Of a DNA stretch of 8,011 nt, positions 1-6,343 are shown piece after piece. Every line of letters starts with the position of its first letter. Within the stretch, counting starts at the first letter, position 1. The stretch comes from Candidatus Bathyarchaeota archaeon (lineage in GTDB: Archaea > Thermoproteota > Bathyarchaeia > TCS64). The notes beneath the pieces are model-generated. The model was not told the origin of the DNA and made no database searches. It saw nothing but the letters and a program-made list of their open reading frames with translations. The position numbers and the translations under genes were made by a program. The stretch is taken from the NCBI GenBank assembly GCA_030601645.1, contig JAUWBQ010000074.1, forward strand, positions 1-8,011, written 5' to 3'.

Positions 1-318
1 AAGATCCGGAGGACCCTCTACAACCTCGTCAAGAACGCCGTGGAGGCCATGCCCGGAGGGGGAGAACTCACCGTCGAGACCGAGGACGACGGGGACATGT
101 TTCTCATCAGGGTGAGAGACACCGGCGTGGGGATACCGGAGGACATCAGGGATACCCTCTTCAAACCCTTCGGCTCGAAGAAACCGGGCGGCAGCGGCCT
201 GGGCCTCCCCAGCTGCAGGAGGGTGGTCGTGGCCCACGGCGGAGAGATAACCTTCGAGTCGGAGGTCGGAGGGGGCACCACGTTCACGGTGGTGCTGCCC
301 AAGAAGGCCGCGGCCTGA
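1..318 (+). CDS. Sensor histidine kinase, C-terminal ATPase domain (5' partial)
   Basis: This is the end of a two-component sensor kinase; the sensor region, the phospho-accepting histidine and the true start lie left of the window. The frame is open from base 1 and ends at TGA 316-318. The 105 visible codons are a nearly complete HATPase_c (GHKL) ATP-binding domain. The N box is NLVKNAVEAMP (residues 8-18), the G1 box DTGVGIP follows at about residues 40-46, then the F box LFKPF and the G2 box GSGLGLP. The domain closes with the usual HGGEITFESEVGGGTTFTVVLP strand pattern. No receiver or output domain follows, so this is a plain kinase terminus. The stimulus and partner regulator cannot be read here. 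The next gene, sppA, appears to have its own promoter 155 nt on, so no operon link is implied. Family assignment is secure; the specific role is unknown. Confidence 0.95.
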   Translation, partial: KIRRTLYNLVKNAVEAMPGGGELTVETEDDGDMFLIRVRDTGVGIPEDIRDTLFKPFGSKKPGGSGLGLPSCRRVVVAHGGEITFESEVGGGTTFTVVLPKKAAA

Positions 319-333
319 TCGGGATGCTCCCGA
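319..333 (+). terminator. Short hairpin directly after the histidine kinase stop
   Basis: A perfect 6-bp inverted repeat (TCGGGA, loop TGC, TCCCGA) begins at the base after the kinase stop codon. No T-run follows, so it is not a standard intrinsic terminator. It may protect the mRNA 3' end or simply be chance in GC-rich DNA. Confidence 0.3.
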
Positions 334-382
334 AGATGAATACGCCGGGAAACCTCGTTCTCCAGGGGAGGCTTGAGGGGTC

Positions 383-405
383 AGGGGCCGACCTGGGACG
401 CCCCT
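383..405 (+). repeat. Inverted repeat upstream of the sppA promoter
   Basis: AGGGGC (383-388) pairs perfectly with GCCCCT (400-405) around an 11-nt loop. It sits just upstream of the TATA-like element, and the T-run at 418-422 follows 12 nt later. It could be part of a terminator for the kinase transcript, a binding site for a regulator of sppA, or chance. The rest of the 319-473 spacer shows no gene. Confidence 0.25.
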
Positions 406-410
406 TGGAA

Positions 411-427
411 TGAATAGTTTTTAACAC
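411..427 (+). promoter_or_regulatory. Archaeal-type TATA promoter for sppA
   Basis: An AT-rich island (TTTTTAAC at 418-425) stands out in GC-rich surroundings and is preceded by the purine-rich TGAATAG, as expected of a BRE. With archaeal geometry (TATA centre about 26 nt before the transcript start), transcription would begin near 447. That leaves a leader of about 27 nt containing the Shine-Dalgarno. A bacterial reading (TTGGAA as -35) lacks a good -10 at the right distance. Confidence 0.5.
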
Positions 428-461
428 ATAGAGGCGAGTCTAAAGATAGGCACCCTCATCC

Positions 462-467
462 GAGGGG
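462..467 (+). promoter_or_regulatory. Ribosome binding site of sppA
   Basis: GAGGGG followed by ATC resembles the anti-16S consensus GGAGGTGATC with one mismatch, and lies 6 nt before GTG 474. It supports the GTG as the start. Confidence 0.65.
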
Positions 468-473
468 ATCAAC

Positions 474-2711
474 GTGGATAGGGAATACTCGGGTCTGGAA
501 AAGCGGCTGTTCGTCGTCCTGATCATCGCGAGCATAATCATAATCTCGGGCTTCGCCTACCTCTACTTGGATGGTGGGAAGGCCCCCATCGAGAGCAGCC
601 TGATAGGTGTCATAGACATCGACGGAGCGATAATCTCTGTCGAGGAGACGGATCTCATCTCGGACGCCATCAACCGGGCCATCTCCAACTCCAGCATAAA
701 GGCCGTGGTCATCAAGATCGATTCTCCGGGGGGCTTCGCCCACCTCGTGGAGCAGATCTACCTCGACGTCCTGGAGCTGAAGCAGCACAAGCCCGTCGTG
801 GCCTCGGTGGTCACCGCCCTCTCCGGGGGCTACTACATCGCGGTGGCGGCCGACCTCATCGTCACCCACCCCTCCTCCATGCTGGGGAACGTCGGGGTCC
901 TGGGGGTCGCCCCGGAGAGCTACGTCCCCTCCGAGAGCAATTTGGATACCGGCCCCTACAAGGTGATGGGCTTCTCCCAGCTTCTGTTCCCCTTCAACAT
1001 CAGCAACGTCCTTGAGAACTTCGCAGGGGCCGTCGAGGAGAGCCGAGGCCCCCGACTCGAACTCTCCCCCTCGACCCTCAGGAGGGGCATGATATACATG
1101 GGAACGGAGGCCATCGGCGTGGGCCTGGCGGACGAGATAGGCTCCCTCCAGAAGGCCGCCCAGCACGCAGCGTCGGAGGCGGGCGTAGAGACCTACACAG
1201 TCGTGGACGTCGTCTCCGAGGGCGAGGCCGCGGGCGTCTCGGCCAGCCACCAGAACGCCACGGGCGTCCCGTGGAGGGAGATGACCCTGGCCACCCTGAA
1301 CACCCTCAACCCGCCGCCGGCCATCTACTACATCTACCTCCCGTCCACCGCGTACAGCTTCGGGAACGAGTCCGCCGTCTCCACGGCGGACCTGAACGGG
1401 GAGGTCCTCCCGGCCACCAAGAAGGGCAGCGTGGTGGTGGACCTCTCCCACGGGAACAGGGTCCCGCCAGAGGCCTTCCACCTCCTCTCCGCGGAGCTGG
1501 CGATGAGGGGGGTGGTGACGGGCTACGGGGACACCTGGAACCAGGTGGAGTCCTCCCTGCCCTCCGCGGCCTGCCTCATCGTGGCGGCGCCCACCGAGCC
1601 ATACACGGCCGACGAGTTCCAGGCAGTCAAGGATTTCGTGAGCGAAGGGCGCATCCTCCTCCTGTTCTACGACCCCGCCAGCGAGTTCAACGACGCCCAG
1701 GCCCCCCTGTGGCCCATCAACAGCCTGGCCAACAGGTGGGGCCTCGCCTTCGCCCGGGGCTACCTCTACGACGAGGAGGACCACTACGGCCTCTACAGGA
1801 ACATCTACGTGAGGGACTTCGAGAACACCACCGTCACCAGGGGCTTGGAGTGCCTCGTCCTGTTCACGGCCACCCACCTCCACTCCACGGACAGCGACGC
1901 GGCATGGTCCTCTGGGGACGCCTACTCCTCGTCCTCAGAGCGGCAGGGGAAGTACGCCCTCATTTCCGTCATCGACAAGGGGAACGGCACCATGGTGGCC
2001 TTCGGGGACATAACGTTCATCATGGAGCCCTATGCCTACCTTGAGGACAACTACGATCTCATCATGAACCTGGTCTACAGGATAGCGGAGATCGAGGTCC
2101 CCGACATCGAGCCGGAGCCGGAGCCCGAGTACAACGTCACCGCGCCCGACCTCCCCGTGGGCACAGTGAAGGTCTACAGGGAGACCGTGGACGGGGAGGA
2201 GAGTGACGTGCTCTGGACCAGGTCCTCGGAGAACCAGACCTGGGTGGAGAGGCCGGACAGCACCACCACCTACCACTTTGACGAGGAGGGGAACCTCCTG
2301 AGCTGGGAGTCGGACGGGATGGAGCAGGTCTACGACGACCCCGTGCCTGATCTCCCGTACCCCCTGACGGAGGACCTGGGCTGGGCGTACAGGGTAGGAT
2401 ACAACCTCACCTTAGAGGATGACCAGTGGAGGGGAGTCCTCCAGCACCACGGGCAGGTGGTGGGCTTCGAGTACGTGGAGGCCGGTGACAACGAGACCTA
2501 CTGGTGCGCCAAGGTCTCCGTCGTGGAGACCGATGAGGTCGACAGGATCGAGGACGTCCTCACCATAAACTCCATGGAGCTGCTCTGGGTGTCCCAGGAT
2601 GCCGGCCTGGTGAAGGCCAAGAGCGACGTGACCTACTACATCGACGGGGACCTCATCCTAGAGGAGAGCCGCAGCCTCCTAATGGTCTCGATAGACAAGG
2701 GAGAGGGCTGA
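474..2711 (+). CDS. sppA: SppA-type S49 signal peptide peptidase fused to DUF4350-like and beta-rich domains
   Basis: Membrane-bound serine protease of the S49/ClpP-fold family, which degrades leftover signal peptides and other membrane-proximal peptides. The GTG start is chosen for its Shine-Dalgarno 6 nt upstream and because the membrane segment follows at once (about residues 11-32). The S49 domain spans about residues 42-235. KIDSPGG is at 81-87, the nucleophile is Ser117 in ALSGGYY, and the general base is Lys163 in DTGPYKVMG, the Ser/Lys dyad known for SppA. The domain ends with RGMIYMGTEA and GLADEIGS. Most small SppA proteins end near here; this one has 745 residues. Residues about 317-540 (VVVDLSHGNR, then APTEPYTADEFQAVKDFV) resemble a DUF4350/GATase-like fold. 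An acidic proline linker (PEPEPEPE, 546-553) leads to a C-terminal beta-rich region I do not recognise. Ten N-X-S/T sequons fit an extracytoplasmic location. There is no second membrane helix. The protease call is firm; the roles of the extra domains are unknown. Confidence 0.9.
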   Translation: MDREYSGLEKRLFVVLIIASIIIISGFAYLYLDGGKAPIESSLIGVIDIDGAIISVEETDLISDAINRAISNSSIKAVVIKIDSPGGFAHLVEQIYLDVLELKQHKPVVASVVTALSGGYYIAVAADLIVTHPSSMLGNVGVLGVAPESYVPSESNLDTGPYKVMGFSQLLFPFNISNVLENFAGAVEESRGPRLELSPSTLRRGMIYMGTEAIGVGLADEIGSLQKAAQHAASEAGVETYTVVDVVSEGEAAGVSASHQNATGVPWREMTLATLNTLNPPPAIYYIYLPSTAYSFGNESAVSTADLNGEVLPATKKGSVVVDLSHGNRVPPEAFHLLSAELAMRGVVTGYGDTWNQVESSLPSAACLIVAAPTEPYTADEFQAVKDFVSEGRILLLFYDPASEFNDAQAPLWPINSLANRWGLAFARGYLYDEEDHYGLYRNIYVRDFENTTVTRGLECLVLFTATHLHSTDSDAAWSSGDAYSSSSERQGKYALISVIDKGNGTMVAFGDITFIMEPYAYLEDNYDLIMNLVYRIAEIEVPDIEPEPEPEYNVTAPDLPVGTVKVYRETVDGEESDVLWTRSSENQTWVERPDSTTTYHFDEEGNLLSWESDGMEQVYDDPVPDLPYPLTEDLGWAYRVGYNLTLEDDQWRGVLQHHGQVVGFEYVEAGDNETYWCAKVSVVETDEVDRIEDVLTINSMELLWVSQDAGLVKAKSDVTYYIDGDLILEESRSLLMVSIDKGEG

Positions 2712-2716
2712 GAGCC

Positions 2717-2721
2717 TTTTT
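2717..2721 (+). terminator. T-run after sppA, possible archaeal terminator
   Basis: Five T residues lie 6-10 nt past the sppA stop, in the 26-nt gap before the convergent M20 gene; a second T-rich patch lies at 2741-2751. Archaeal RNA polymerase can stop at such U-tracts without a hairpin. The run is short. No equivalent T-run is seen just past the M20 stop on the - strand. Confidence 0.35.
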
Positions 2722-2737
2722 CCTCAACCCATTCCCG

Positions 2738-3949
2738 CTATTCCTTATTTCTAGCCAATTCAAAGGCTAGGGCTAGGTAGACTCTGGCCTGGGAGACGAG
2801 GGAGTCTACGTAGACGAACTCGTCTGGGCCGTGGGCGTGCTTCCCGCTGGGTCCGAAGCCTATGGTCTGGATTCCGGCGTAGCGGTAGAAGCGGCCGTCG
2901 GTGCCCCCCGCCCACTCGACGAAGAGCTCGGGGTCCCTGTCCAGGGCGGCGGGGACGGCGCTGAAGAATGCTTTCCCCAGCTCGGTCTCGGGGTCGGTGT
3001 AGTTGGGAGGCGAGTAGACGTAGTTGCCGTCCTCGTCCCTGTTCGTCTCCAGCTCCCACCTCCAGTCCGGGTCGCCCTTCCCAGCCTCCTCTAGGATCCT
3101 CTCGGTCTCCTCGATCACCGTCTCCGCTGTCTCCCCGATGATGGGGCGGTGGTCTACTCCGATGACGCACTCGGCCGGGACCTGGTTGATGACTGTGCCC
3201 GCCTGGATCGCGTTGACGCTGAGGACGGGGTGGCCTACGTAGGGATGGTACTTGTCTATGTGCCTCTCAAGGGCCAGGACCGCCTTGGAGGCCTTCGCGA
3301 TGGCGTTCACCCCGTCCACCCGGGCGTTGCACGTGTGGGTGGCCCTCCCCTTGAACCTGATGTCGTAACGGAGGATGCCCCTCTCGGCGATGCGGACCTT
3401 GAGGTCGCTCTTCTCCCCGATGACCACATAGTCGGGGCGTCTGAGCTCCCCCCGGTCCATCTCCTCCAGGAGCAGGCGGGTGCCGTGGACTCCTCCCCTC
3501 TCCTCGTCCGGCACCAGCTGGGCCCCCACGGCCAGGTCCACTCCCAGCCTGTCCAAGATCTCCAGGACGTGGACGATCACCCCGCAGGAGGCCTTCATGT
3601 CGCAGGACCCCCTGCCGTAGAGCTTCCCATCCTCCAGGATGGGGTCGAACGGTTCCCTGGTCCACGCCCCGAGGTCGGCTATGGGCACGACATCCAGGTG
3701 GCCGTTGAAGGCCAGGAAGGGGGCGGCGTCCGGATTCAACGTGGAGACCACCACGGGGCGGTCCTCGGACCCGCGGAACTCGACGGGGAGCCCCGCCTCC
3801 TCGAGGAGGATTCTGGCCTTGTGCATGACTTCGAGCTCCTCCCCCGTCACGCTGGGGACCCTGACGAACTCCTTTGCGAGCTCCACGATCCTCCCCTCGT
3901 CAACGAGGGAGAAAACCCTCTCTAGCTCTCCATTATCCAAAGATCTCAC
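2738..3949 (-). CDS. M20 family metallopeptidase (ArgE/DapE/carboxypeptidase-like)
   Basis: Two-zinc aminoacylase/peptidase of the M20 family, likely cytoplasmic (no signal peptide or membrane segment), 403 residues, typical for the family. The metal site appears complete. His84 and catalytic Asp86 are in FNGHLDVVP, bridging Asp117 is in GRGSCDMKAS, and catalytic Glu149 plus ligand Glu150 are in PDEERGG. The expected Glu179 lies in GEKSD (more often GEPT), and the last His373 is in KHAHGPDEF. His205 in GRATHTC marks the dimerisation-domain histidine. Substrate cannot be assigned: acetylornithine, succinyl-diaminopimelate, N-acyl amino acids and small peptides are all hydrolysed by relatives. 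The GTG at 3949 has no Shine-Dalgarno but sits about 26 nt below a TATA-like element, suggesting a leaderless message. An alternative GTG at 3886 has GAGGGG 6 nt upstream, but it would remove residues (LERVFSLVDEGRI) that look family-like. It is last in the leftward cluster, so a role in trimming muropeptides is possible but only inferred. Confidence 0.88.
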   Translation of the reverse strand: MRSLDNGELERVFSLVDEGRIVELAKEFVRVPSVTGEELEVMHKARILLEEAGLPVEFRGSEDRPVVVSTLNPDAAPFLAFNGHLDVVPIADLGAWTREPFDPILEDGKLYGRGSCDMKASCGVIVHVLEILDRLGVDLAVGAQLVPDEERGGVHGTRLLLEEMDRGELRRPDYVVIGEKSDLKVRIAERGILRYDIRFKGRATHTCNARVDGVNAIAKASKAVLALERHIDKYHPYVGHPVLSVNAIQAGTVINQVPAECVIGVDHRPIIGETAETVIEETERILEEAGKGDPDWRWELETNRDEDGNYVYSPPNYTDPETELGKAFFSAVPAALDRDPELFVEWAGGTDGRFYRYAGIQTIGFGPSGKHAHGPDEFVYVDSLVSQARVYLALAFELARNKE

Positions 3950-3970
3950 GAACAGACTATGCCCATGGTC

Positions 3971-3980
3971 ATATATTATT
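3971..3980 (-). promoter_or_regulatory. TATA-like element before the M20 peptidase gene, overlapping the anmK stop
   Basis: Read leftward the bases are AATAATATAT, an AT-only decamer in GC-rich DNA that contains the anmK TAA stop. Its centre (about 3975) is about 26 nt from the GTG at 3949, the normal archaeal TATA-to-start distance. It would therefore give a transcript beginning at or next to the start codon. Confidence 0.5.
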
Positions 3981-5181
3981 GGGCTGGGAAGAGGGCTCCC
4001 AGGACTACCGCCCTCTCCGCCCCCGTGGCCCGGGGAAGGTTCGCAGGGCTGCCCATCGCGAACTCGTTCGCGAGCACGACCATCAGGACGGCCTCCTTTG
4101 CCTCTCCGGGGACTCCGAGGAGATCATTCTCTCTGACCGGAGTCTGGCCCAGCCTCGATGCCAGGGACTCCATCAGGAAACGGTTCTTCGCGCCGCCCCC
4201 CGAGACGTAGACCTCATCGATGATCCTCCCCGGGGGCAGCAGTTCCCCGTACGCCCTCGCGATGGACTCCACGGTGAGGGCGGTCGCGGTGGCCACCAGA
4301 TCCTCGAAGCCGAGACCCTTTCTCTCGCTTTCTTCGATGAACCTCGACGCGTATGCTTCGCCGAACTCCTCACGGCCGGTGGTCTTGGGGGGCTTTCTGC
4401 CGAAGTATGGGTGGGAGAGGAGTGTCTCGAGGAGGTCCCAGTCTGCTTCTCCTCGGGAGGCGATCTCCCCGTCCTCGTCGAAGGCCGCGGACCCTCCTGA
4501 GAGGCGTTTGACCACGGCGTCGATGACCATGTTTCCCGGGCCCGTGTCGAAGGCCACCACATCGTCCGCCGAGGCGCCGGCTGGGAGGAATGTGAGGTTG
4601 GCGATGCCCCCTATGTTCTGGAGCACCCGGCTCCGGTTCGGGTGGCGGTGGAGGATGAAGTCGAGGTAGGGGGTGAGGGGCGCTCCCTCCCCGCCGGCGG
4701 CGATGTCGGCCTTCCTGAAATCCGCTACCGTGGGGACTCCCGTCCTGTAGGCGATGATCGCTGGCTCTCCGATCTGGAGGGTCGATCTGGAGCGGTATCC
4801 GAAGGCCTCCCGGAGCCTGGGCAGGTGGTGGATTGTCTGGCCGTGGGAGCCTATGAGGTCGATCTCTCCGAGGGCGAGGCCGGACTCCTCGACCAGCTTT
4901 GTGGCTGACTCGGCGAAGAACTCTCCGAGGACGAAGTTCATCTCGCAGATCTTGTCGACGGTGGAGGTCTCCGGCGAGAACAGCTCGAAGACGGCCTCCC
5001 TGAGCTCCGAGGGGTAGGGGTATGTCCTGAATCCCAGGATCTCTATATCGGTGTCCAGCCCCGAGCCGGTGACCTCGGTGGCGACCGCCGAGACCCCGTC
5101 TGCTGAGGTGCCCGAGATGAGGCCGAGTATCCTGCGGCTCTCCTTCCTCCTTATGCCTTCCATCCATTCGTGGATACCCAT
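3976..5181 (-). CDS. anmK: Anhydro-N-acetylmuramic acid kinase
   Basis: Cytoplasmic ASKHA-fold sugar kinase which, in characterised bacteria, opens the 1,6-anhydro ring of anhydro-MurNAc and phosphorylates it with ATP to give MurNAc-6-P, the substrate of MurQ. Family signatures run the full length: LISGTSADGV (21-30, ATP loop), GSHGQTIHHLP (111-121), VADFRKADIAAGGEGAPLTPY (starting at 152), QNIGGIANLTF (188-198) and FDTGPGNM (211-218), whose Asp212 matches the residue described as the catalytic base in AnmK. PKTTGREEF, VSGGGAKNRF and the terminal ATGAERAVVLGALFPAQ follow. Length (401) is slightly over the E. coli protein because of about 16 extra N-terminal residues. The ATG at 5181 is used for its upstream GAGGTG; the in-frame ATG at 5163 would shorten the extension. 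It starts 6 nt after nagA. Anhydro-MurNAc normally comes from lytic transglycosylases, none of which is in the window. Family assignment is firm; substrate in this organism is inferred. Confidence 0.95.
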   Translation of the reverse strand: MGIHEWMEGIRRKESRRILGLISGTSADGVSAVATEVTGSGLDTDIEILGFRTYPYPSELREAVFELFSPETSTVDKICEMNFVLGEFFAESATKLVEESGLALGEIDLIGSHGQTIHHLPRLREAFGYRSRSTLQIGEPAIIAYRTGVPTVADFRKADIAAGGEGAPLTPYLDFILHRHPNRSRVLQNIGGIANLTFLPAGASADDVVAFDTGPGNMVIDAVVKRLSGGSAAFDEDGEIASRGEADWDLLETLLSHPYFGRKPPKTTGREEFGEAYASRFIEESERKGLGFEDLVATATALTVESIARAYGELLPPGRIIDEVYVSGGGAKNRFLMESLASRLGQTPVRENDLLGVPGEAKEAVLMVVLANEFAMGSPANLPRATGAERAVVLGALFPAQ

Positions 5182-5187
5182 GGCGAC

Positions 5188-6342
5188 TCACACCTCGTAG
5201 ACGACTCTCCCCTCGACCATGGTGAGGAGGACTGAGAACTCCCTGTCGAGAACCGTGATGTCAGCATCCATCCCGGGGGCCAGGCGGCCCTTCCTATCCG
5301 CCGCGCCGGCTATCCTGGCGGGGGTCGAGGACGCCATCTCCACCGCGGCCTCGGGGGAGAACCCTGCCAGCCCCACCATGTTCCCCACCGCTTCGCACAG
5401 CCTTATGGCGCTCCCGGCGAGGCTCCCCGACTCCAGGAGGCACCTGCCCTGTCTCACAGTGACCTTCACCCCACCGAACTCGTACTCGCCTTCCGGGAGG
5501 CCCGCTGGGGCTATGGCGTCCGAGATCAGGGCGGTTGCCCCTGGCCCTTTCAGCCAGGCGGCCAGCCCCAGGGTCGCAGGGTGGAGGTGGACGCCGTCGG
5601 CGATGAGCTCCACGGAGACCCTGCTGTCCCAGAGGGCGGCGCCCGCCATCCCTGGCTCCCTGTGGTGGAGGGGGCGCATGGCGTTGAACAGGTGGGAGAC
5701 ATGCCTCAGGCCTGCGTCGATCCCGGCCATGGCCTCGCCGTAGGTCGCGTCGGTGTGCCCCGCCGCGGGGACGATGCCCCTCTCGCTCAGCCATCCTATG
5801 ACATCGAGGGCCCCCTCCACCTCCGGCGCCAAGGTGACCATCCTCAGGTTCCCCCCCGCCTCCCGGTGTACCTCCTCCAGCTCTTTCGTCTGGGGACGGC
5901 GGATGTATCTCCTGTCCTGAGCCCCGCACCAAGCTGGGTCGATGTACGGCCCCTCCATGTGGACGCCGAGCACCTCGGCCCCCTCGGTACCTCTCTCAAT
6001 TGCGTCCCTGACGTTCCGGACCGCCGCGAGTATACTCCCACGGGGTGCGGTGTAAGTGGTTGCCAGGAAGGACGTGACCCCGCCCGCAGCCAGGAACAGA
6101 GAGAGCCGATCCAAGCCTTCCGGGGATGCGTCCATGACGTCCTGGCCGCCGCCCCCGTGAACGTGGATGTCCACGAAGCCCGGGGCCACGAGCCGGCCCT
6201 GGAAGTCGAGGACCCTGCCGGACGTATCGGGCTCACCGGCGCCGATTCCGGCGATCTTCCCGTCCTCCACGACCACATGGCCTCCGGGGATCAGCTCCTG
6301 GGGGGTGACGATGTCCCCCCTGATGATGGTTGGTTCGGTCAC
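5188..6342 (-). CDS. nagA: N-acetylglucosamine-6-phosphate deacetylase
   Basis: Amidohydrolase-superfamily enzyme of the cytoplasm: GlcNAc-6-P plus water gives GlcN-6-P and acetate, feeding glycolysis or amino-sugar synthesis. Start GTG 6342 gives 384 residues, the usual NagA length; it lies one base past the namZ stop and has GGAGGGAG 6 nt upstream. A longer frame opens at 6393 but would overlap namZ by about 50 nt and adds an unconserved Arg/Ser-rich tail. Numbered from GTG 6342, the barrel motif DIHVHG carries His60 and His62. Metal ligands are Glu130 (HMEGPY), His196 (AGHTDA) and His217 (HVSHLFNAM), and the catalytic Asp275 is in ISDAIAPAG, matching the E. coli Glu131/His195/His216/Asp273 pattern from memory. 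GAQD replaces the GTHN of E. coli, as in Gram-positive NagA. The C-terminal TPARIAG and GMDADITVLD motifs are intact. It would act directly after MurQ. NagB is not in the window. Confidence 0.95.
   Translation of the reverse strand: MTEPTIIRGDIVTPQELIPGGHVVVEDGKIAGIGAGEPDTSGRVLDFQGRLVAPGFVDIHVHGGGGQDVMDASPEGLDRLSLFLAAGGVTSFLATTYTAPRGSILAAVRNVRDAIERGTEGAEVLGVHMEGPYIDPAWCGAQDRRYIRRPQTKELEEVHREAGGNLRMVTLAPEVEGALDVIGWLSERGIVPAAGHTDATYGEAMAGIDAGLRHVSHLFNAMRPLHHREPGMAGAALWDSRVSVELIADGVHLHPATLGLAAWLKGPGATALISDAIAPAGLPEGEYEFGGVKVTVRQGRCLLESGSLAGSAIRLCEAVGNMVGLAGFSPEAAVEMASSTPARIAGAADRKGRLAPGMDADITVLDREFSVLLTMVEGRVVYEV
5191..5196 (-). promoter_or_regulatory. Ribosome binding site of anmK
   Basis: GAGGTG is formed by the last two sense codons of nagA, 9 nt before ATG 5181. 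It favours this start over the in-frame ATG at 5163, which has no comparable site. Confidence 0.5.
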
Positions 6343-6343
6343 T

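Noticed and set aside
405..432. Bacterial sigma-70 type promoter before sppA (TTGGAA as -35)
   Set aside because: No convincing -10 about 17 nt downstream; the AT-rich element fits a TATA box position better.
456..1883. 475-codon open frame on the - strand opposite sppA
   Set aside because: Opposite a convincing S49 protease gene; its translation is low-complexity, rich in Gly, Val, Asp and Arg with no family motif, as expected for antisense of GC-rich coding DNA.
2108..2135. Repeated Pro-Glu codons as a possible tandem repeat or recoding site
   Set aside because: Short PEPEPEPE linker between domains of SppA; in frame, of ordinary linker type, and too short to count as a DNA repeat.
3149..3925. 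258-codon open frame on the + strand opposite the M20 gene
   Set aside because: Antisense shadow of the M20 gene, whose catalytic motifs are complete; product is compositionally biased.
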